Positions 25,536-42,717 of a DNA stretch of 64,000 bases are shown one piece after another. Every line of letters begins with the position of its first letter. Positions within the stretch are counted from its first letter, which is position 1. A program made the translations under genes and the position numbers. Under the pieces are notes generated by a model that was given only the letters and a program-made list of their open reading frames with translations, searched no databases and had not been told where the DNA came from. Origin of the DNA: Novosphingobium subterraneum (GTDB lineage Bacteria; Pseudomonadota; Alphaproteobacteria; Sphingomonadales; Sphingomonadaceae); NCBI RefSeq assembly GCF_000807925.1, contig NZ_JRVC01000002.1, positions 124,001 to 188,000 of the forward strand, in the 5' to 3' direction.

Positions 25536-26616
25536 CGAAATATTCAGTGAGGCCCCACGGGCCATATGGGCCGATAACAAGCTGCTCGAAACCACCGATG
25601 CCGGTCTCGCCATCGCTGGTGGACACGCGAGAGATGATCTGGACGTGGAGATTGTCGAGCGTTGGAGCCATCGGGTCGAGGTCAGCCAGGACAAAGTCCT
25701 CGCGCTCGACGGCGAGCGGCCCATGATAAAGGCCATGCCCCCACTTGGGACTGGTGTAGCCAAGCCCCCTCATCTGAAATCTCACGAGCGGTTCAAACGT
25801 CAACGCCAACGAACCTTCGGGCCGCTGGATGGTCAGCGTCCCGCCAGCGGGCCACCGTGTGCCCGGCTGCATCGGGGAGACCATGGCTGCGGCGGGAGTT
25901 TCGAAGAACGATTCCGTTTCGCCACCGTCCGGTGCGATCACGGCGCGAGTGTTCCACGGCGCACCATGGCGATCAGCGTTGATGTGGAAAAACAGGCTGC
26001 GATTTGGCAGATTAACCGGCGTCCATTGCCAGAAGAAGGATGAGACCACGCCATGCCCGTGAGGCTGAGCGTCGGACGCGCCGACGGGACGCACACCCCA
26101 ACTGCGGTCACGGGTGCCGCAAGTTCCGGTGGCCAGATCAATTCTTTCGCCATCGACTTCGATCCACCCCGTGTAGCGGCCGTTCTGCGTCAGGCGGGTG
26201 TAGTCCATGAACGTCCGCGGGCCGATACGATGGATGAACCGTGGCTCTTCAATCGGAAAAGCGCGGCCGGTGAAAGTGAGGTCCGCCGCCAGCCCTTCCC
26301 CGCGCACTCGTACCCGAAGGACGTTCAGGGGTTCGATAATCTCAATGCTGATGGGCCCGACCACCAGATCGAACCGCTCCATGTTCAGTTCGCGCGAGGC
26401 ATGGAGGTTGTACTGAACTCCCTCTCGAATGCAGGAGAAATGGGCATCAGCGACGTTCAGATGCGGGTAGATGCCGAGTGCAACCGCAAAGAACCCGGAG
26501 CCGTCGGGTGCATAGCCATTAAAGAAGTATCGATCGTAGAAGTTACGGTCCGTACCGGCATAGGCAATCGGTTCCGGGGTCTGGTGCAGCGGATAGTCGT
26601 CTCCCTTGGTCAACAT
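25522..26616 (-). CDS. Conserved hypothetical protein, lipocalin-like (DUF7064/CrtC-like)
   Basis: 364-aa soluble beta-rich protein starting in the 1-nt overlap (TGATG) with the upstream kinase-like gene. Features such as YDRYFFNGY, the repeated Trp/Phe-rich strands and the RDRSWGVRPVG motif near the centre resemble the large DUF7064/hydroxyneurosporene-synthase-like lipocalin superfamily often found in lipid or terpenoid metabolism. I am not certain of the exact family. Its position between a small-molecule phosphotransferase and DUF1214/DUF1254 genes suggests a pathway on a hydrophobic compound. Confidence 0.6.
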   Translation of the reverse strand: MLTKGDDYPLHQTPEPIAYAGTDRNFYDRYFFNGYAPDGSGFFAVALGIYPHLNVADAHFSCIREGVQYNLHASRELNMERFDLVVGPISIEIIEPLNVLRVRVRGEGLAADLTFTGRAFPIEEPRFIHRIGPRTFMDYTRLTQNGRYTGWIEVDGERIDLATGTCGTRDRSWGVRPVGASDAQPHGHGVVSSFFWQWTPVNLPNRSLFFHINADRHGAPWNTRAVIAPDGGETESFFETPAAAMVSPMQPGTRWPAGGTLTIQRPEGSLALTFEPLVRFQMRGLGYTSPKWGHGLYHGPLAVEREDFVLADLDPMAPTLDNLHVQIISRVSTSDGETGIGGFEQLVIGPYGPWGLTEYFDVGA

Positions 26617-27704
26617 CAGGCAAGCTCCATCCGGCGCTTCAGCGCCCCGAGACTGTCATGTTCAAGCGCAAGTTCGCAGGCACCGCGAGCCATCGACAGG
26701 AAATTGGCATCACCACGGTCCGTGCGCACCACGAAAGTGGCACTGAAAACGGCGGTAGAAACACCGTGGAGCGCTCCAATGCGATAGTCGTCCCAGACAT
26801 CGTCTAGAGTATGTGGCGCGCCCAGACGGGTCATTTCAGCGCAGTAGATGTCGAGCAACGCCCGTTCGTTCGGGCGGCGCAATTCCGAGCCGATGCCGCA
26901 GCCAAGGAAGTACCCGACGTCGGTCAAGCCGCATCCTGCCGCCGCCGTCTGCCAATCCACCAAGGCAATGGGCTGCTGACCTCCCATGATCCCGAAGAGC
27001 ATGTTGTCGAGCCGAAAATCTCCGTGGAGGAAGGACCGGCGTGAATGTTTCCGATCGAACCACAGGTCGAGATTCTCGTTCAACGCCTCGCAGACCCCCA
27101 TGAGATCGGGCTCCAGGGCATCGGCATAGCGATCCCGAAAGATTGCCTGGGCTTGCGGGTACAGGTCCCGCAACGTCTGGCTCGCTTGCGGGTCGGGCTG
27201 CAGCCATGCAGCGTCGAGCACGGGATGGTCCATCGTGGGCGCATGCAGGGCTGCAGCTTGGCGCATGGCTGCTTGCGCCTGAGGCAAGGTACATCCCGCC
27301 AGCTGGTTTCCGGCACTACAGGGACCAAGATCTTCGAACAGCAGCACGAAATCGCAACCGTTGTCGTCGAGCATGGCAGCATAGACCTGCGGTACCCGCA
27401 TCTGTGTCAGAGATGCCACTTCCCGGTAGAACATGACTTCACGTGAATAGAGCGAGAACAGGGCCGCGGTCTGGCGACTGGTAGCATCGCTTGAGGGGAA
27501 CTTTGCAGCGACAGTTGCTGGAGCCTGAGGTGCATTGTTGGTGTATCGCAAAGTGAACCGTGCGGTATCGCCCACCTGCCCCGTACCGATTGCCTGCCAT
27601 TCGATATCAGCAATCCGCGCGTCACCCAGCACACCGGCCTTGGCAAGTTGCACTTCAAGCCATGCAACGTCGACCTCGTCGGCGCGCGTCGGAAAATCAG
27701 CCAT
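26616..27704 (-). CDS. Phosphotransferase (aminoglycoside/ecdysteroid kinase-like)
   Basis: 362-aa kinase-fold protein. ATG 27704 follows GGGAGAA. The catalytic Brenner motif is HGDFRLDNMLF and the metal-binding Asp follows in ALVDWQTAAAG, both intact, so it should be active as a small-molecule kinase. The closest pattern is the APH/ecdysteroid-kinase-like group rather than antibiotic resistance enzymes: it has an N-terminal CoA-dehydrogenase-kinase-like lobe with VAAKFPSS and a FVLLFEDLG hinge. It leads the operon phosphotransferase, lipocalin-like protein, DUF1214, DUF1254. Substrate unknown. Confidence 0.82.
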   Translation of the reverse strand: MADFPTRADEVDVAWLEVQLAKAGVLGDARIADIEWQAIGTGQVGDTARFTLRYTNNAPQAPATVAAKFPSSDATSRQTAALFSLYSREVMFYREVASLTQMRVPQVYAAMLDDNGCDFVLLFEDLGPCSAGNQLAGCTLPQAQAAMRQAAALHAPTMDHPVLDAAWLQPDPQASQTLRDLYPQAQAIFRDRYADALEPDLMGVCEALNENLDLWFDRKHSRRSFLHGDFRLDNMLFGIMGGQQPIALVDWQTAAAGCGLTDVGYFLGCGIGSELRRPNERALLDIYCAEMTRLGAPHTLDDVWDDYRIGALHGVSTAVFSATFVVRTDRGDANFLSMARGACELALEHDSLGALKRRMELA

Positions 27705-27841
27705 CTCGTTCTCCCGAATGCAGGCTGACAGAGACTGCCATACTTTGGAAGGGCGATTCAAATGACCGATTAAATCAGTGCGAGGGAACGCTCCATCGTC
27801 CGCAGTTTTGGCAGAACGACACATGGAGAAAGGACAGCGAT

Positions 27842-28102
27842 GTGGATGGCCCACTCGAATGGTTTGCAGCCCTGGGTACAATTGTCGCGGCGAGTCTCGT
27901 AGCGGCAGACCTGGGGCGTCGTTGGACGGGGTGGGGATTCGTCCTGTTCATGGCGGTGGCAATCACGTGGATCGTGGCGGGGTTGAGGAGCAATTCAGGT
28001 TCGCTCGTAATACAGAACGGCGCATTGCTGCTCATAAATGCCTGGGGAGTTTGGTGCTACCTGATCTCACCAAAACGTAGACTGTCGTCCGGTGAGCATT
28101 GA
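27842..28102 (+). CDS. Small membrane protein of unknown function
   Basis: 86 aa from GTG 27842, 7 nt after AAAGGA. Three hydrophobic segments are separated by short loops (LEWFAALGTIVAASLVAADLG, GWGFVLFMAVAITWIVAGL, GALLLINAWGVWCYLI), ending in a basic tail. The sequence type is common in sphingomonads. It is divergent from the phosphotransferase operon. Confidence 0.65.
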   Translation: MDGPLEWFAALGTIVAASLVAADLGRRWTGWGFVLFMAVAITWIVAGLRSNSGSLVIQNGALLLINAWGVWCYLISPKRRLSSGEH

Positions 28103-28330
28103 ACCTGCTCCATTCTGGTTCAACTACGGATGAATACAACACGTCATCATCGCATCATATAATTGAAATTTGCGGATTTCTTTTGGCCATACCCCAAGGA
28201 CTACGAGCCAGCCCTAAGTGGAACGCCGAATGGCTGCGTCACGCACTCCTGCCAATTTCGCAAAGCTAACAAGGCTGATGGCGGACTGGTCCCGTGAAGC
28301 GCTTTGCGGGCGCACAGTAGGGGTGATGGG

Positions 28331-28855
28331 ATGGGCAGGGAACAGGTGAGGTCACGGGCCAGGCGACTCATTTCCGTCGCCAATGAATTGCTCGCGATGG
28401 CCCATGAAATGGAATTGAACGAAGGTGAACTGCAGATCGACCGGGAAGCCATCACCATCCCGAAGGATAGCCACGTCTGGGCCGAAGTCGCCAGAACCGC
28501 CTATCGCGACAGGCGCCGGCGGTTGGACATTTTCGCAGACGCGACCCTATTTGGAGAGCCAGCCTGGGACATCCTGCTGGACCTTTTTATCGCCGCGAAA
28601 GAACGCAAGCGACTGCCGGTCACCAGCGCATGCATCGGGGCGGCAGTGCCAGCCACCACCGCATTGCGCTGGTTGACGGTGCTTGAAGACAAGGGCCTGA
28701 TCGTCCGTGAAGCTGATGCGACCGACGCCCGCCGCGTGTTCGTCCGGCTGTCGAGCGATGGCTACGAGAAAATGGTGGCCTACTTTTCAAATATCGCCGG
28801 TGATCTGCAGAGCGAAGAGGACATCGTGAAGCGCTCACTGAGAATAGCACATTAA
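28331..28855 (+). CDS. Winged-helix (MarR-like) DNA-binding protein
   Basis: 174 aa from ATG 28331, 7 nt after AGGGG. The N-terminal half has a helical region; residues ~75-165 form a winged helix with a recognition segment (VPATTALRWLTVLEDKGLIVREADATDARRVFVRLSSDGYEKM), the wing pattern DxxDxRxxxVxLTxxG being typical of MarR. It is an orphan regulator; targets may include the adjacent gene or distant loci. Confidence 0.75.
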   Translation: MGREQVRSRARRLISVANELLAMAHEMELNEGELQIDREAITIPKDSHVWAEVARTAYRDRRRRLDIFADATLFGEPAWDILLDLFIAAKERKRLPVTSACIGAAVPATTALRWLTVLEDKGLIVREADATDARRVFVRLSSDGYEKMVAYFSNIAGDLQSEEDIVKRSLRIAH

Positions 28856-28923
28856 ACTGCGTGAGAGGGACCGCCCTTAAATTGAGGCTGCCCCTCCGAA
28901 CGCAAGTTCAGTTATTACGAAGA

Positions 28924-31416
<2,493 letters not shown>

Positions 31417-31420
<4 letters not shown>

Positions 31421-31701
31421 CCGCCCCACCAGAGTTGGCTGCCGCAAGGGCACTTCGGGATGAAGCGCTGGCCGTGGTCAAGGGCGATCTGGAAATAGCC
31501 AAGCTGGAGCTTTCTCCGGGGCGCGTCAAGGAACGTGCGGTGGGGGAAGCCGTTGAAATGCTCGATAGCGCTCGTGCAGTTGCCGACGAGAACAAGGTGG
31601 TGATCGGCGTAACCGTCGCTGCACTGTTTGGCTGGTTCCTCCGGGAACCGATCCAGGAATTGGCCGAGCGCGTGATCGACAAAGTCCGATCAGGAGATTG
31701 A
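31417..31701 (+). CDS. Small YqjK-like hypothetical protein
   Basis: 94 aa, translationally coupled to the holin-family gene (ATGA overlap, GGAGG upstream). It has a charged helix followed by one short hydrophobic segment (NKVVIGVTVAALFGWFLREPI). Position and size correspond to yqjK of the E. coli yqjDEK set, though sequence similarity cannot be judged here. Confidence 0.6.
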
Positions 31702-31702
31702 G

Positions 31703-32215
31703 ATGAGCGAAGAACTGCAAGTAAACGGCGCAGAGACCCTGCGCGAAAAGGTTGACGCGGCCAAGTCGCGCCTGGCGGAACGCACTGCCAGCTCGAAGTC
31801 GGTCCAGACCGTCAAGGGGCTGATCGAGGAGCACCCGGTGGCGTCGGTCGCCGCCGGTATACTTCTGGGCGCGCTCGTTGCGAAGGCCTTGCCCTCTGTC
31901 GGCCGGCGCAGCACCAAGGCCAGGGGCGCCGCTGAGGACGCGGCCAGTTCGTTGCGCAAGAGCGCGTCGGGTCTGGCGGCAGTCGCCGGAAAGCTCGCAA
32001 TCGACTATGCAACCCGTGCGCGGGACGTTGGTCGTGACGGCCTTAACAAGGTTGAGGAGCTCAGTGGCACGGTTGGCGAAAAGATTGCCGACGGCAGCGA
32101 AGAGGCCCGTCGCAAGGCTTTCGATCTTTCCGAGATCGTTCGCTCAGCCGCCATAGAGGCGAGCGAAGCGGCGCTGCGCAAGGTGAACGAACTCACTGCG
32201 CGCGTTAAGCCTTAA
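31703..32215 (+). CDS. DUF883-like protein
   Basis: 170 aa beginning 1 nt after the previous stop, with GGAGA upstream. It has EEHPVASVAAGILLGALVAKAL near residues 41-62, the helix found at the end of DUF883 proteins, here placed before rather than after a long amphipathic helical region (about 75-165). It is a second YqjD-type member in the same operon, with the domain order reversed. It is followed by a terminator. Confidence 0.65.
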   Translation: MSEELQVNGAETLREKVDAAKSRLAERTASSKSVQTVKGLIEEHPVASVAAGILLGALVAKALPSVGRRSTKARGAAEDAASSLRKSASGLAAVAGKLAIDYATRARDVGRDGLNKVEELSGTVGEKIADGSEEARRKAFDLSEIVRSAAIEASEAALRKVNELTARVKP

Positions 32216-32227
32216 AAAGGGCTCAGG

Positions 32228-32265
32228 CGAGCCGTTCGCATGACTTGCGCGCGGCTCGTCTTTTT
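32228..32265 (+). terminator. Intrinsic terminator after the YqjDE-like operon
   Basis: Stem CGAGCCG / CGGCTCG with a 17-nt loop, then TCTTTTT. It ends the four-gene operon before the DUF4170 gene. Confidence 0.75.
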
Positions 32266-32306
32266 GTCAGTGGCGCACACGAATCCTCCCCAAAGGAAAG
32301 TCGCCA

Positions 32307-32528
32307 ATGCAAAAGCTGCACCTCGTTATGGGCGGGCGGGTCAAAGACCCCCAGGGCCTCGAATTTCAAGACCTCAAGGCAATCGACCTTGTCGGCGTGT
32401 TCCCCGACTATGCCAGCGCTGAAGAAGCTTGGCGCGGTGCCGCACAGAGGACCGTGGACGACGCCGAGATGCGCTACGTGATCGTGCACCTCCATCGCCT
32501 GCTTGAACCGGCCCTGCCGAAGGATTGA
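32307..32528 (+). CDS. DUF4170 domain protein
   Basis: 73-aa small soluble protein, with AAAGGAAAG ribosome site upstream. The whole chain matches DUF4170: a first strand KLHLVMGGRVKDP, FPDYASAEEAWRGAAQRTVDDA and a closing VIVHLHRLLEP. The family is nearly universal in alphaproteobacteria but has no known function. It is followed by a bidirectional terminator shared with greA. Confidence 0.88.
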   Translation: MQKLHLVMGGRVKDPQGLEFQDLKAIDLVGVFPDYASAEEAWRGAAQRTVDDAEMRYVIVHLHRLLEPALPKD

Positions 32529-32540
32529 GCAAGCTTATAA

Positions 32541-32574
32541 AAAAAGGCCCCGGATCGCTCCGGGGCCTTTTTTC
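32541..32574. terminator. Bidirectional terminator between DUF4170 gene and greA
   Basis: Perfect 8-bp stem GGCCCCGG / CCGGGGCC with loop ATCGCT, flanked by A6 on the left and T6 on the right. It can end transcription from both convergent genes. Confidence 0.95.
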
Positions 32575-32592
32575 GTTAGTGATGCCGATCGC

Positions 32593-33069
32593 TCAAATGA
32601 ACTCGATCTTCTGGACAAGGTAGAACTTGTCGCCCGAGGGGACAGTCACCTCGATCTCCTCATCGACCTTGCGGCCGATCAGTGCCTTGCCGAGCGGCGA
32701 GTTGTAGCTGATCATGCCCTTCTTGGCATCGGCCTCGTATGGACCGACGATCTGGTACTTCACCGGCTTTTCGTCATCGTCGAGCAAGGTCACGGTGGCA
32801 CCGAAGATGATCTTGTCACCCGAGAGAGTCGCCGGATCGATGATCTGAGCGCGGCTGACGCGATCCTCGAGATCGGCGATAGTCGCTTCGACCTGGCCCT
32901 GACGTTCCTTGGCCGCATGATATTCCGCGTTTTCCGAAAGGTCGCCATGGGCGCGCGCTTCCTCGATCGCGTCGACGATCTTGGGCCGCTCCTCGCGCAG
33001 CGCTTTCAGCTCGGCAGTCAGCTTTTCATAGCCTTCCGCAAGCATCGGCAGCTTTTCCACACTCGCCAT
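32593..33069 (-). CDS. greA: Transcription elongation factor GreA
   Basis: 158-aa factor that rescues backtracked RNA polymerase by stimulating transcript cleavage. The N-terminal coiled coil carries the tip acidic residues in [10 protein letters not shown] (about 42-51), and the C-terminal FKBP-like domain has [15 protein letters not shown]. Length is typical. It is preceded by a 129-bp gap and then carB. Confidence 0.97.
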   Translation of the reverse strand: MASVEKLPMLAEGYEKLTAELKALREERPKIVDAIEEARAHGDLSENAEYHAAKERQGQVEATIADLEDRVSRAQIIDPATLSGDKIIFGATVTLLDDDEKPVKYQIVGPYEADAKKGMISYNSPLGKALIGRKVDEEIEVTVPSGDKFYLVQKIEFI

Positions 33070-33198
33070 CCGTAACTCTCTTTCCTGTCACGCCCCGGCT
33101 ACCGCTACGGCAACCGAGGGAAAACCTGCCCCCGCCGACCGACGCCGAATGCGCCGAGCCGGACCAGTCTCATGACAATGCCGGGGGACTAATAAGGT

Positions 33199-36522
<3,324 letters not shown>

Positions 36523-36557
36523 GTTGTCCTGCGGTTTCTTGACGGCCGTCGCCGGAG

Positions 36558-36980
36558 TCAGTTCAAAATGGTCAGTTGCTGGTCAGGGCCAATTTCAGGC
36601 CCACAATCCCAGCCGTCGTAATTCAGTTCAAACTCGCCAGCCAAACGACACATCAATGGCATGGTTTGTTCGACCCACTGATGTGAAAGGAGCGCTCGGC
36701 CGACAACGTGTAGGCGATCATGATCGGGTATGTCGGTTACAAATGCCAAGTCCTGAAACATCAAGGCTGCGCGGCTGACGTTCCGGGGTTCGCCCGCGAA
36801 GAAATGGCTAACTACCCTCTCCTTCTCAAAACTTTCCCCTTTGGCAGACATATGTTCAAGCAGATCAAAGCTGGAGAGGATCATTTCCTGCGTCTCAGGG
36901 TCGTACTGTTCGTCCCCGACAGCCTCGTCGGAAAAGACCGACCGCTGCTTTGGTCCGAACCAGCGACGCAGGAAGTTCAT
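36558..36980 (-). CDS. RraB-like protein between carA and carB
   Basis: 140 aa starting in the carA stop (TGATG overlap); a GTG one codon earlier is also possible. The sequence has [20 protein letters not shown], then [12 protein letters not shown], and a Trp-rich end [11 protein letters not shown], which resembles the RNase E inhibitor RraB/DUF695 fold. If so, it could modulate RNA degradation, but active-site or binding residues cannot be verified here. Its position inside the car operon ties its expression to pyrimidine/arginine synthesis. Confidence 0.6.
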   Translation of the reverse strand: MNFLRRWFGPKQRSVFSDEAVGDEQYDPETQEMILSSFDLLEHMSAKGESFEKERVVSHFFAGEPRNVSRAALMFQDLAFVTDIPDHDRLHVVGRALLSHQWVEQTMPLMCRLAGEFELNYDGWDCGPEIGPDQQLTILN

Positions 36981-38155
36981 CACCCCAACATCCCCACAAA
37001 CTTCTCGAACAGGTAGAAGCTGTCCTGCGGTCCCGGCGATGCCTCGGGGTGATACTGCACCCCGAATGCCCGCTTGCCCTTCACCGCAATCCCGCAGTTC
37101 GAGCCGTCGAACAGCGAGACGTGGGTTTCGACCACGTTGTCACCCAGCGCGCCCGGTGCGTTGTCGACCGCGAAGCCGTGGTTCATTGAGGTGATCTCGA
37201 CCACGCCGTCTTCCATGCGCTTGACCGGGTGGTTCGCACCGCGGTGGCCCTGGTGCATCTTGGTGGTGCGGGCGCCGGCGGCCAGCGCCAGCATCTGGTG
37301 GCCGAGGCAGATGCCGAAGACTGGCATGTCCATCTCGAGCAGCTTCTGGATCACCGGCACGGCATAGGCCCCCGTCGCCGCCGGATCGCCCGGGCCGTTC
37401 GACAGGAACACGCCATCGGGCTTCAATTCAAGGATCGTTTCCAGCGAGGTCTCGGCGGGAACCACCGTCACCGCCGCGCCCGCCTTCACGAGGTTGCGGA
37501 AGATGTTGTCCTTCGCACCGAAGTCCATGGCGACGACGTGGGGGCGCTTGTCATGCGGTGAGCGGCCATAGCCCTTGCCGAGATGCCAGACCGAGCCTTC
37601 CCAGGCCTCCTGCCCATCGCGCGTGACGACGCGGGCAAGGTCCATGCCTTCAAGGCCGGGCCAGTTGCGCGCACGCTCGACCAATGCGGGGATGTCGAAC
37701 TCTCCCTTGGGATCGTGTGCGATCACCGCGTTGGGCGCGCCGCTCATGCGAATGCGGCGGGTCAGGGCGCGGGTGTCGAGGCCGGAAATGCCGATCTTAC
37801 CCTGCTTTTCCATCCACTGCTGGAAGGTGCCGGCGCTGCGGAAGTTGGCAGGCGCAGTCACATCCTCGCGCACCACGCAGCCGACGGCGCCGGGCGTGTC
37901 ATGGCTTTCCATGTCTTCGGGGTTGGTGCCGACGTTGCCGACATGCGGGAAGGTGAACGTCACGATCTGCGCCGCATAGGACGGATCGGTCATCACTTCC
38001 TGATAGCCGGTCATCGCGGTGTTGAAGCACACCTCGCCGACGGCTGCGCCGGCAGCGCCGAAACCACGTCCCCAGGCAACAGACCCATCGGCAAGTACGA
38101 GGACTCCCGTCGCGCCATCTGGTTGAGGCGCGTGCGAAAGTGCGGGGTCGGCCAT
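36980..38155 (-). CDS. carA: Carbamoyl-phosphate synthase small (glutaminase) subunit
   Basis: 391-aa subunit that supplies ammonia from glutamine. The N-terminal CPSase_sm domain (DGSVAWGRGFG, FNTAMTGYQEV) is followed by a class I glutamine amidotransferase with nucleophile Cys in FGICLGHQ and His/Glu in YHPEASPGP. Standard length. Its stop overlaps the RraB-like gene, which precedes carB. Divergent from yqeY. Confidence 0.97.
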   Translation of the reverse strand: MADPALSHAPQPDGATGVLVLADGSVAWGRGFGAAGAAVGEVCFNTAMTGYQEVMTDPSYAAQIVTFTFPHVGNVGTNPEDMESHDTPGAVGCVVREDVTAPANFRSAGTFQQWMEKQGKIGISGLDTRALTRRIRMSGAPNAVIAHDPKGEFDIPALVERARNWPGLEGMDLARVVTRDGQEAWEGSVWHLGKGYGRSPHDKRPHVVAMDFGAKDNIFRNLVKAGAAVTVVPAETSLETILELKPDGVFLSNGPGDPAATGAYAVPVIQKLLEMDMPVFGICLGHQMLALAAGARTTKMHQGHRGANHPVKRMEDGVVEITSMNHGFAVDNAPGALGDNVVETHVSLFDGSNCGIAVKGKRAFGVQYHPEASPGPQDSFYLFEKFVGMLG

Positions 38156-38315
38156 GATATGGGGCGCTCCGTTGGCAGGTGTTCTGGCGATGTTGCTAAG
38201 GGGCGGCTGCTAGACCCGACTCGACGCAGCGTCAACCTAGCGATTCCCGAAAGTTTGGCCTACATGGAAGGTTTCTCGCCATGACGGCGGAGAACTCCAC
38301 GGGAAATACGATTAC

Positions 38316-38771
38316 ATGATCCGCGATACCATCAAGGCCGCGCAGGTTTCGGCCATGAAAGCGGGCGACAAGCCCCGCCTCGCCGCTGTCCGCCTGATCC
38401 TCGCCAAGCTCAAGGACAAGGACATCGAACTGCGCACCGCCTCGGCTGTGCCGGAGGATGACGTGCTCGTCACCGACGTTTTGCAGAAGATGGCGAAGCA
38501 GCGCCGCGAATCGATCTCGCTTTATGAACAGGGCGGCCGCCAGGAACTCGCAGAAGTCGAAAAGGCCGAGCTTGCGGTGATCGAGGAATTTCTTCCGCAA
38601 CAGATGAGCGAGGACGACACCAAGGCCGCCATCGGCGCAATCATCGCCGAGACCGGCGCGGCTGGAATGAAGGATATGGGCAAGGTCGTTGCCGCATTGA
38701 AGGCAAAGCACGGCACACAGCTCGACATGGGCAAGGCAAGCGGGCTGGTGAAGGCGGCGCTTTCGGCCTGA
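38316..38771 (+). CDS. GatB/YqeY domain protein
   Basis: 151-aa protein of the YqeY family, which shares the tRNA-binding tail domain of GatB: KLKDKDIELRT, then a helical C-terminal region with FLPQQMSEDD and GMKDMGKVVAALK. It may act in amidotransferase-like tRNA metabolism but its role is not established. It sits 7 nt before dnaG, an arrangement frequent in alphaproteobacteria (yqeY-dnaG-rpoD). Confidence 0.92.
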   Translation: MIRDTIKAAQVSAMKAGDKPRLAAVRLILAKLKDKDIELRTASAVPEDDVLVTDVLQKMAKQRRESISLYEQGGRQELAEVEKAELAVIEEFLPQQMSEDDTKAAIGAIIAETGAAGMKDMGKVVAALKAKHGTQLDMGKASGLVKAALSA

Positions 38772-38778
38772 CCGCGCC

Positions 38779-40638
38779 ATGAGCCTCACCCCGCAATGGC
38801 TGGACGAACTCCGCTCCCGCATCTCGCTTTCGGGCGTGATCGGGCGGAGCGTTCGCGTCACCAAGGCGGGGCGCGAATTCAAGGCCTGCTGCCCGTTCCA
38901 TAACGAGAAGACGCCCAGCTTCACCATAAACGACGAGAAGGGCTTCTACCACTGCTTCGGCTGCGGCGCGCATGGCGACGCCATCCGCTGGATGACCGAC
39001 CATCAGGGCCTGCCCTTCATGGACGCGGTGAAGGAACTGGCGCTGCAGGCTGGAATGGAAGTTCCTGCCCCCGATCCCCGCGCAGCAAGGAAGGCTGAGC
39101 AGCAGAAGTCGTTGCATGACGTTATGCAGGCGGCGCAGGACTTCTTCGTGCGCTGCCTTGGCGAGGAGCGTGGTGCGGAGGCGCGACGCTATCTCGCCTC
39201 TCGCGGGTTCCCGGCACAGATCGTGCGGGATTTCGGCTTCGGCTTCGCTCCGGATAGCCGCACTGCGCTGAAAGAGGCGCTGTCGGCCTTCCCCGATGAG
39301 ATGCTCATCGAGGCTGGCTTGCGAATCGTGGTCGAAGGCAAGGAACCCTACGACCGTTTCCGTGGCCGCCTGATGCTGCCGATCCTTGACCCGCGCGGTC
39401 GCGTGATTGCGTTCGGCGGTCGCATCCTCACTGCGGAAAAGACCGACGCGCCAAAGTACCTGAACTCTCCCGATACGCCGCTGTTCGACAAGGGCCGCAC
39501 GGTCTACAACCTGCATCGCGCCGGGCCTGCTACCCGCCAGAGCGGACGTGTCGTGGTCGTCGAAGGATATATGGACGTGGTGGCGCTCGCGGCCGCAGGA
39601 ATCGGCGAAGCGGTCGCCCCGCTTGGCACGGCACTGACCGAGCACCAGATCGAACGCCTGTGGCGACTGGTCGAAACGCCCACGCTTTGCTTCGATGGCG
39701 ACAGCGCGGGCCAGCGCGCAGCGATGCGGGCGATCACGCGCGCCCTGCCCCTGCTCCGCCCCGGACATTCGCTGCGCATCGTCACGCTGCCAGCAGGCAT
39801 GGACCCGGACGACGTCGTGAAAAAGCAGGGCGCGGCGGCGATGGAGGAATTGCTGGACGGTGCCCGAAGCCTCGTCGACGTTCTCTGGGAAGCGGAACGC
39901 GATGCTGCCCCGCTGGCGACGCCAGAAGACAAGGCTGGATTGAAGGCCAGGCTGCTTTCCCATTGCGAGACCATCCAGCACCCCGACATCAAGTCGCTCT
40001 ACAGGCGCGAACTGACCGAGCGATTTGGCGAACTGGCGTTCGCCCGAAAGGAACGGGCGCCTTTTCAGCCACGACCGTCAGGTTCACGCGCGAAAGGCCA
40101 GCCCTGGAAACCGGCACCGCCACCACTTGCCGAGCAGGACAAGGCGAAAATGCTGCGCATCGGCACGGGGCCGAGCAACAGCCTGCTGGCAGCCGTGCTC
40201 GACGGTCTGATCTGCCATCCGCAGCACATTGCGCGCCATGCTGACGCCCTCGCCCGCCTTCAGCCCGAGAATCCAGACACTTGCGCACTGATCGATGCAC
40301 TGCTTGTCACGTCGGACGGGGCACAACCGCTTGAAAGCGCGACCTTGCGCACCATATTGCTGGAACGTGGGCTCAGGCTCCCGTCGGCGCAGGACTATGC
40401 CGGGATGCGATTCGGTTTTTTGGCCAGCGGTGGTGATTCGGCAGGAGACGAACTTGCCGAGGCAATTGCCATTCTGGTTGAATGGCCAGCGGTTGAAGAG
40501 GCGCTTGTCGAGGCAAACAAGCGCGTTGAAACCGAGCTTTCGGAAGAAAACTTCGCCGAACAGCAAAGATTGATAGCGCGGAGTATGGCTTTGCGTGCCC
40601 GTTTGGGGCAAATGGGCCGTGCTCGTGCTGCGTTATAA
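38779..40638 (+). CDS. dnaG: DNA primase
   Basis: 619-aa primase that makes RNA primers for DNA replication. The CHC2-type zinc ribbon is CCPFH ... HCFGC (residues ~37-64). The catalytic TOPRIM domain has VVEGYMDV and the metal-binding FDGDSAG. The C-terminal helicase-binding region is recognisable by position only. It is followed after 64 nt by rpoD, the classic macromolecular-synthesis pair. Confidence 0.97.
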   Translation: MSLTPQWLDELRSRISLSGVIGRSVRVTKAGREFKACCPFHNEKTPSFTINDEKGFYHCFGCGAHGDAIRWMTDHQGLPFMDAVKELALQAGMEVPAPDPRAARKAEQQKSLHDVMQAAQDFFVRCLGEERGAEARRYLASRGFPAQIVRDFGFGFAPDSRTALKEALSAFPDEMLIEAGLRIVVEGKEPYDRFRGRLMLPILDPRGRVIAFGGRILTAEKTDAPKYLNSPDTPLFDKGRTVYNLHRAGPATRQSGRVVVVEGYMDVVALAAAGIGEAVAPLGTALTEHQIERLWRLVETPTLCFDGDSAGQRAAMRAITRALPLLRPGHSLRIVTLPAGMDPDDVVKKQGAAAMEELLDGARSLVDVLWEAERDAAPLATPEDKAGLKARLLSHCETIQHPDIKSLYRRELTERFGELAFARKERAPFQPRPSGSRAKGQPWKPAPPPLAEQDKAKMLRIGTGPSNSLLAAVLDGLICHPQHIARHADALARLQPENPDTCALIDALLVTSDGAQPLESATLRTILLERGLRLPSAQDYAGMRFGFLASGGDSAGDELAEAIAILVEWPAVEEALVEANKRVETELSEENFAEQQRLIARSMALRARLGQMGRARAAL

Positions 40639-40702
40639 TTATAGCAATGGCGCAAACCGGGTCGCCTTCGGCCCGGTTCTCAGATGGTGGTACCTGGGTT
40701 AA

Positions 40703-42706
<2,004 letters not shown>

Positions 42707-42717
42707 GCAATCCGCTG

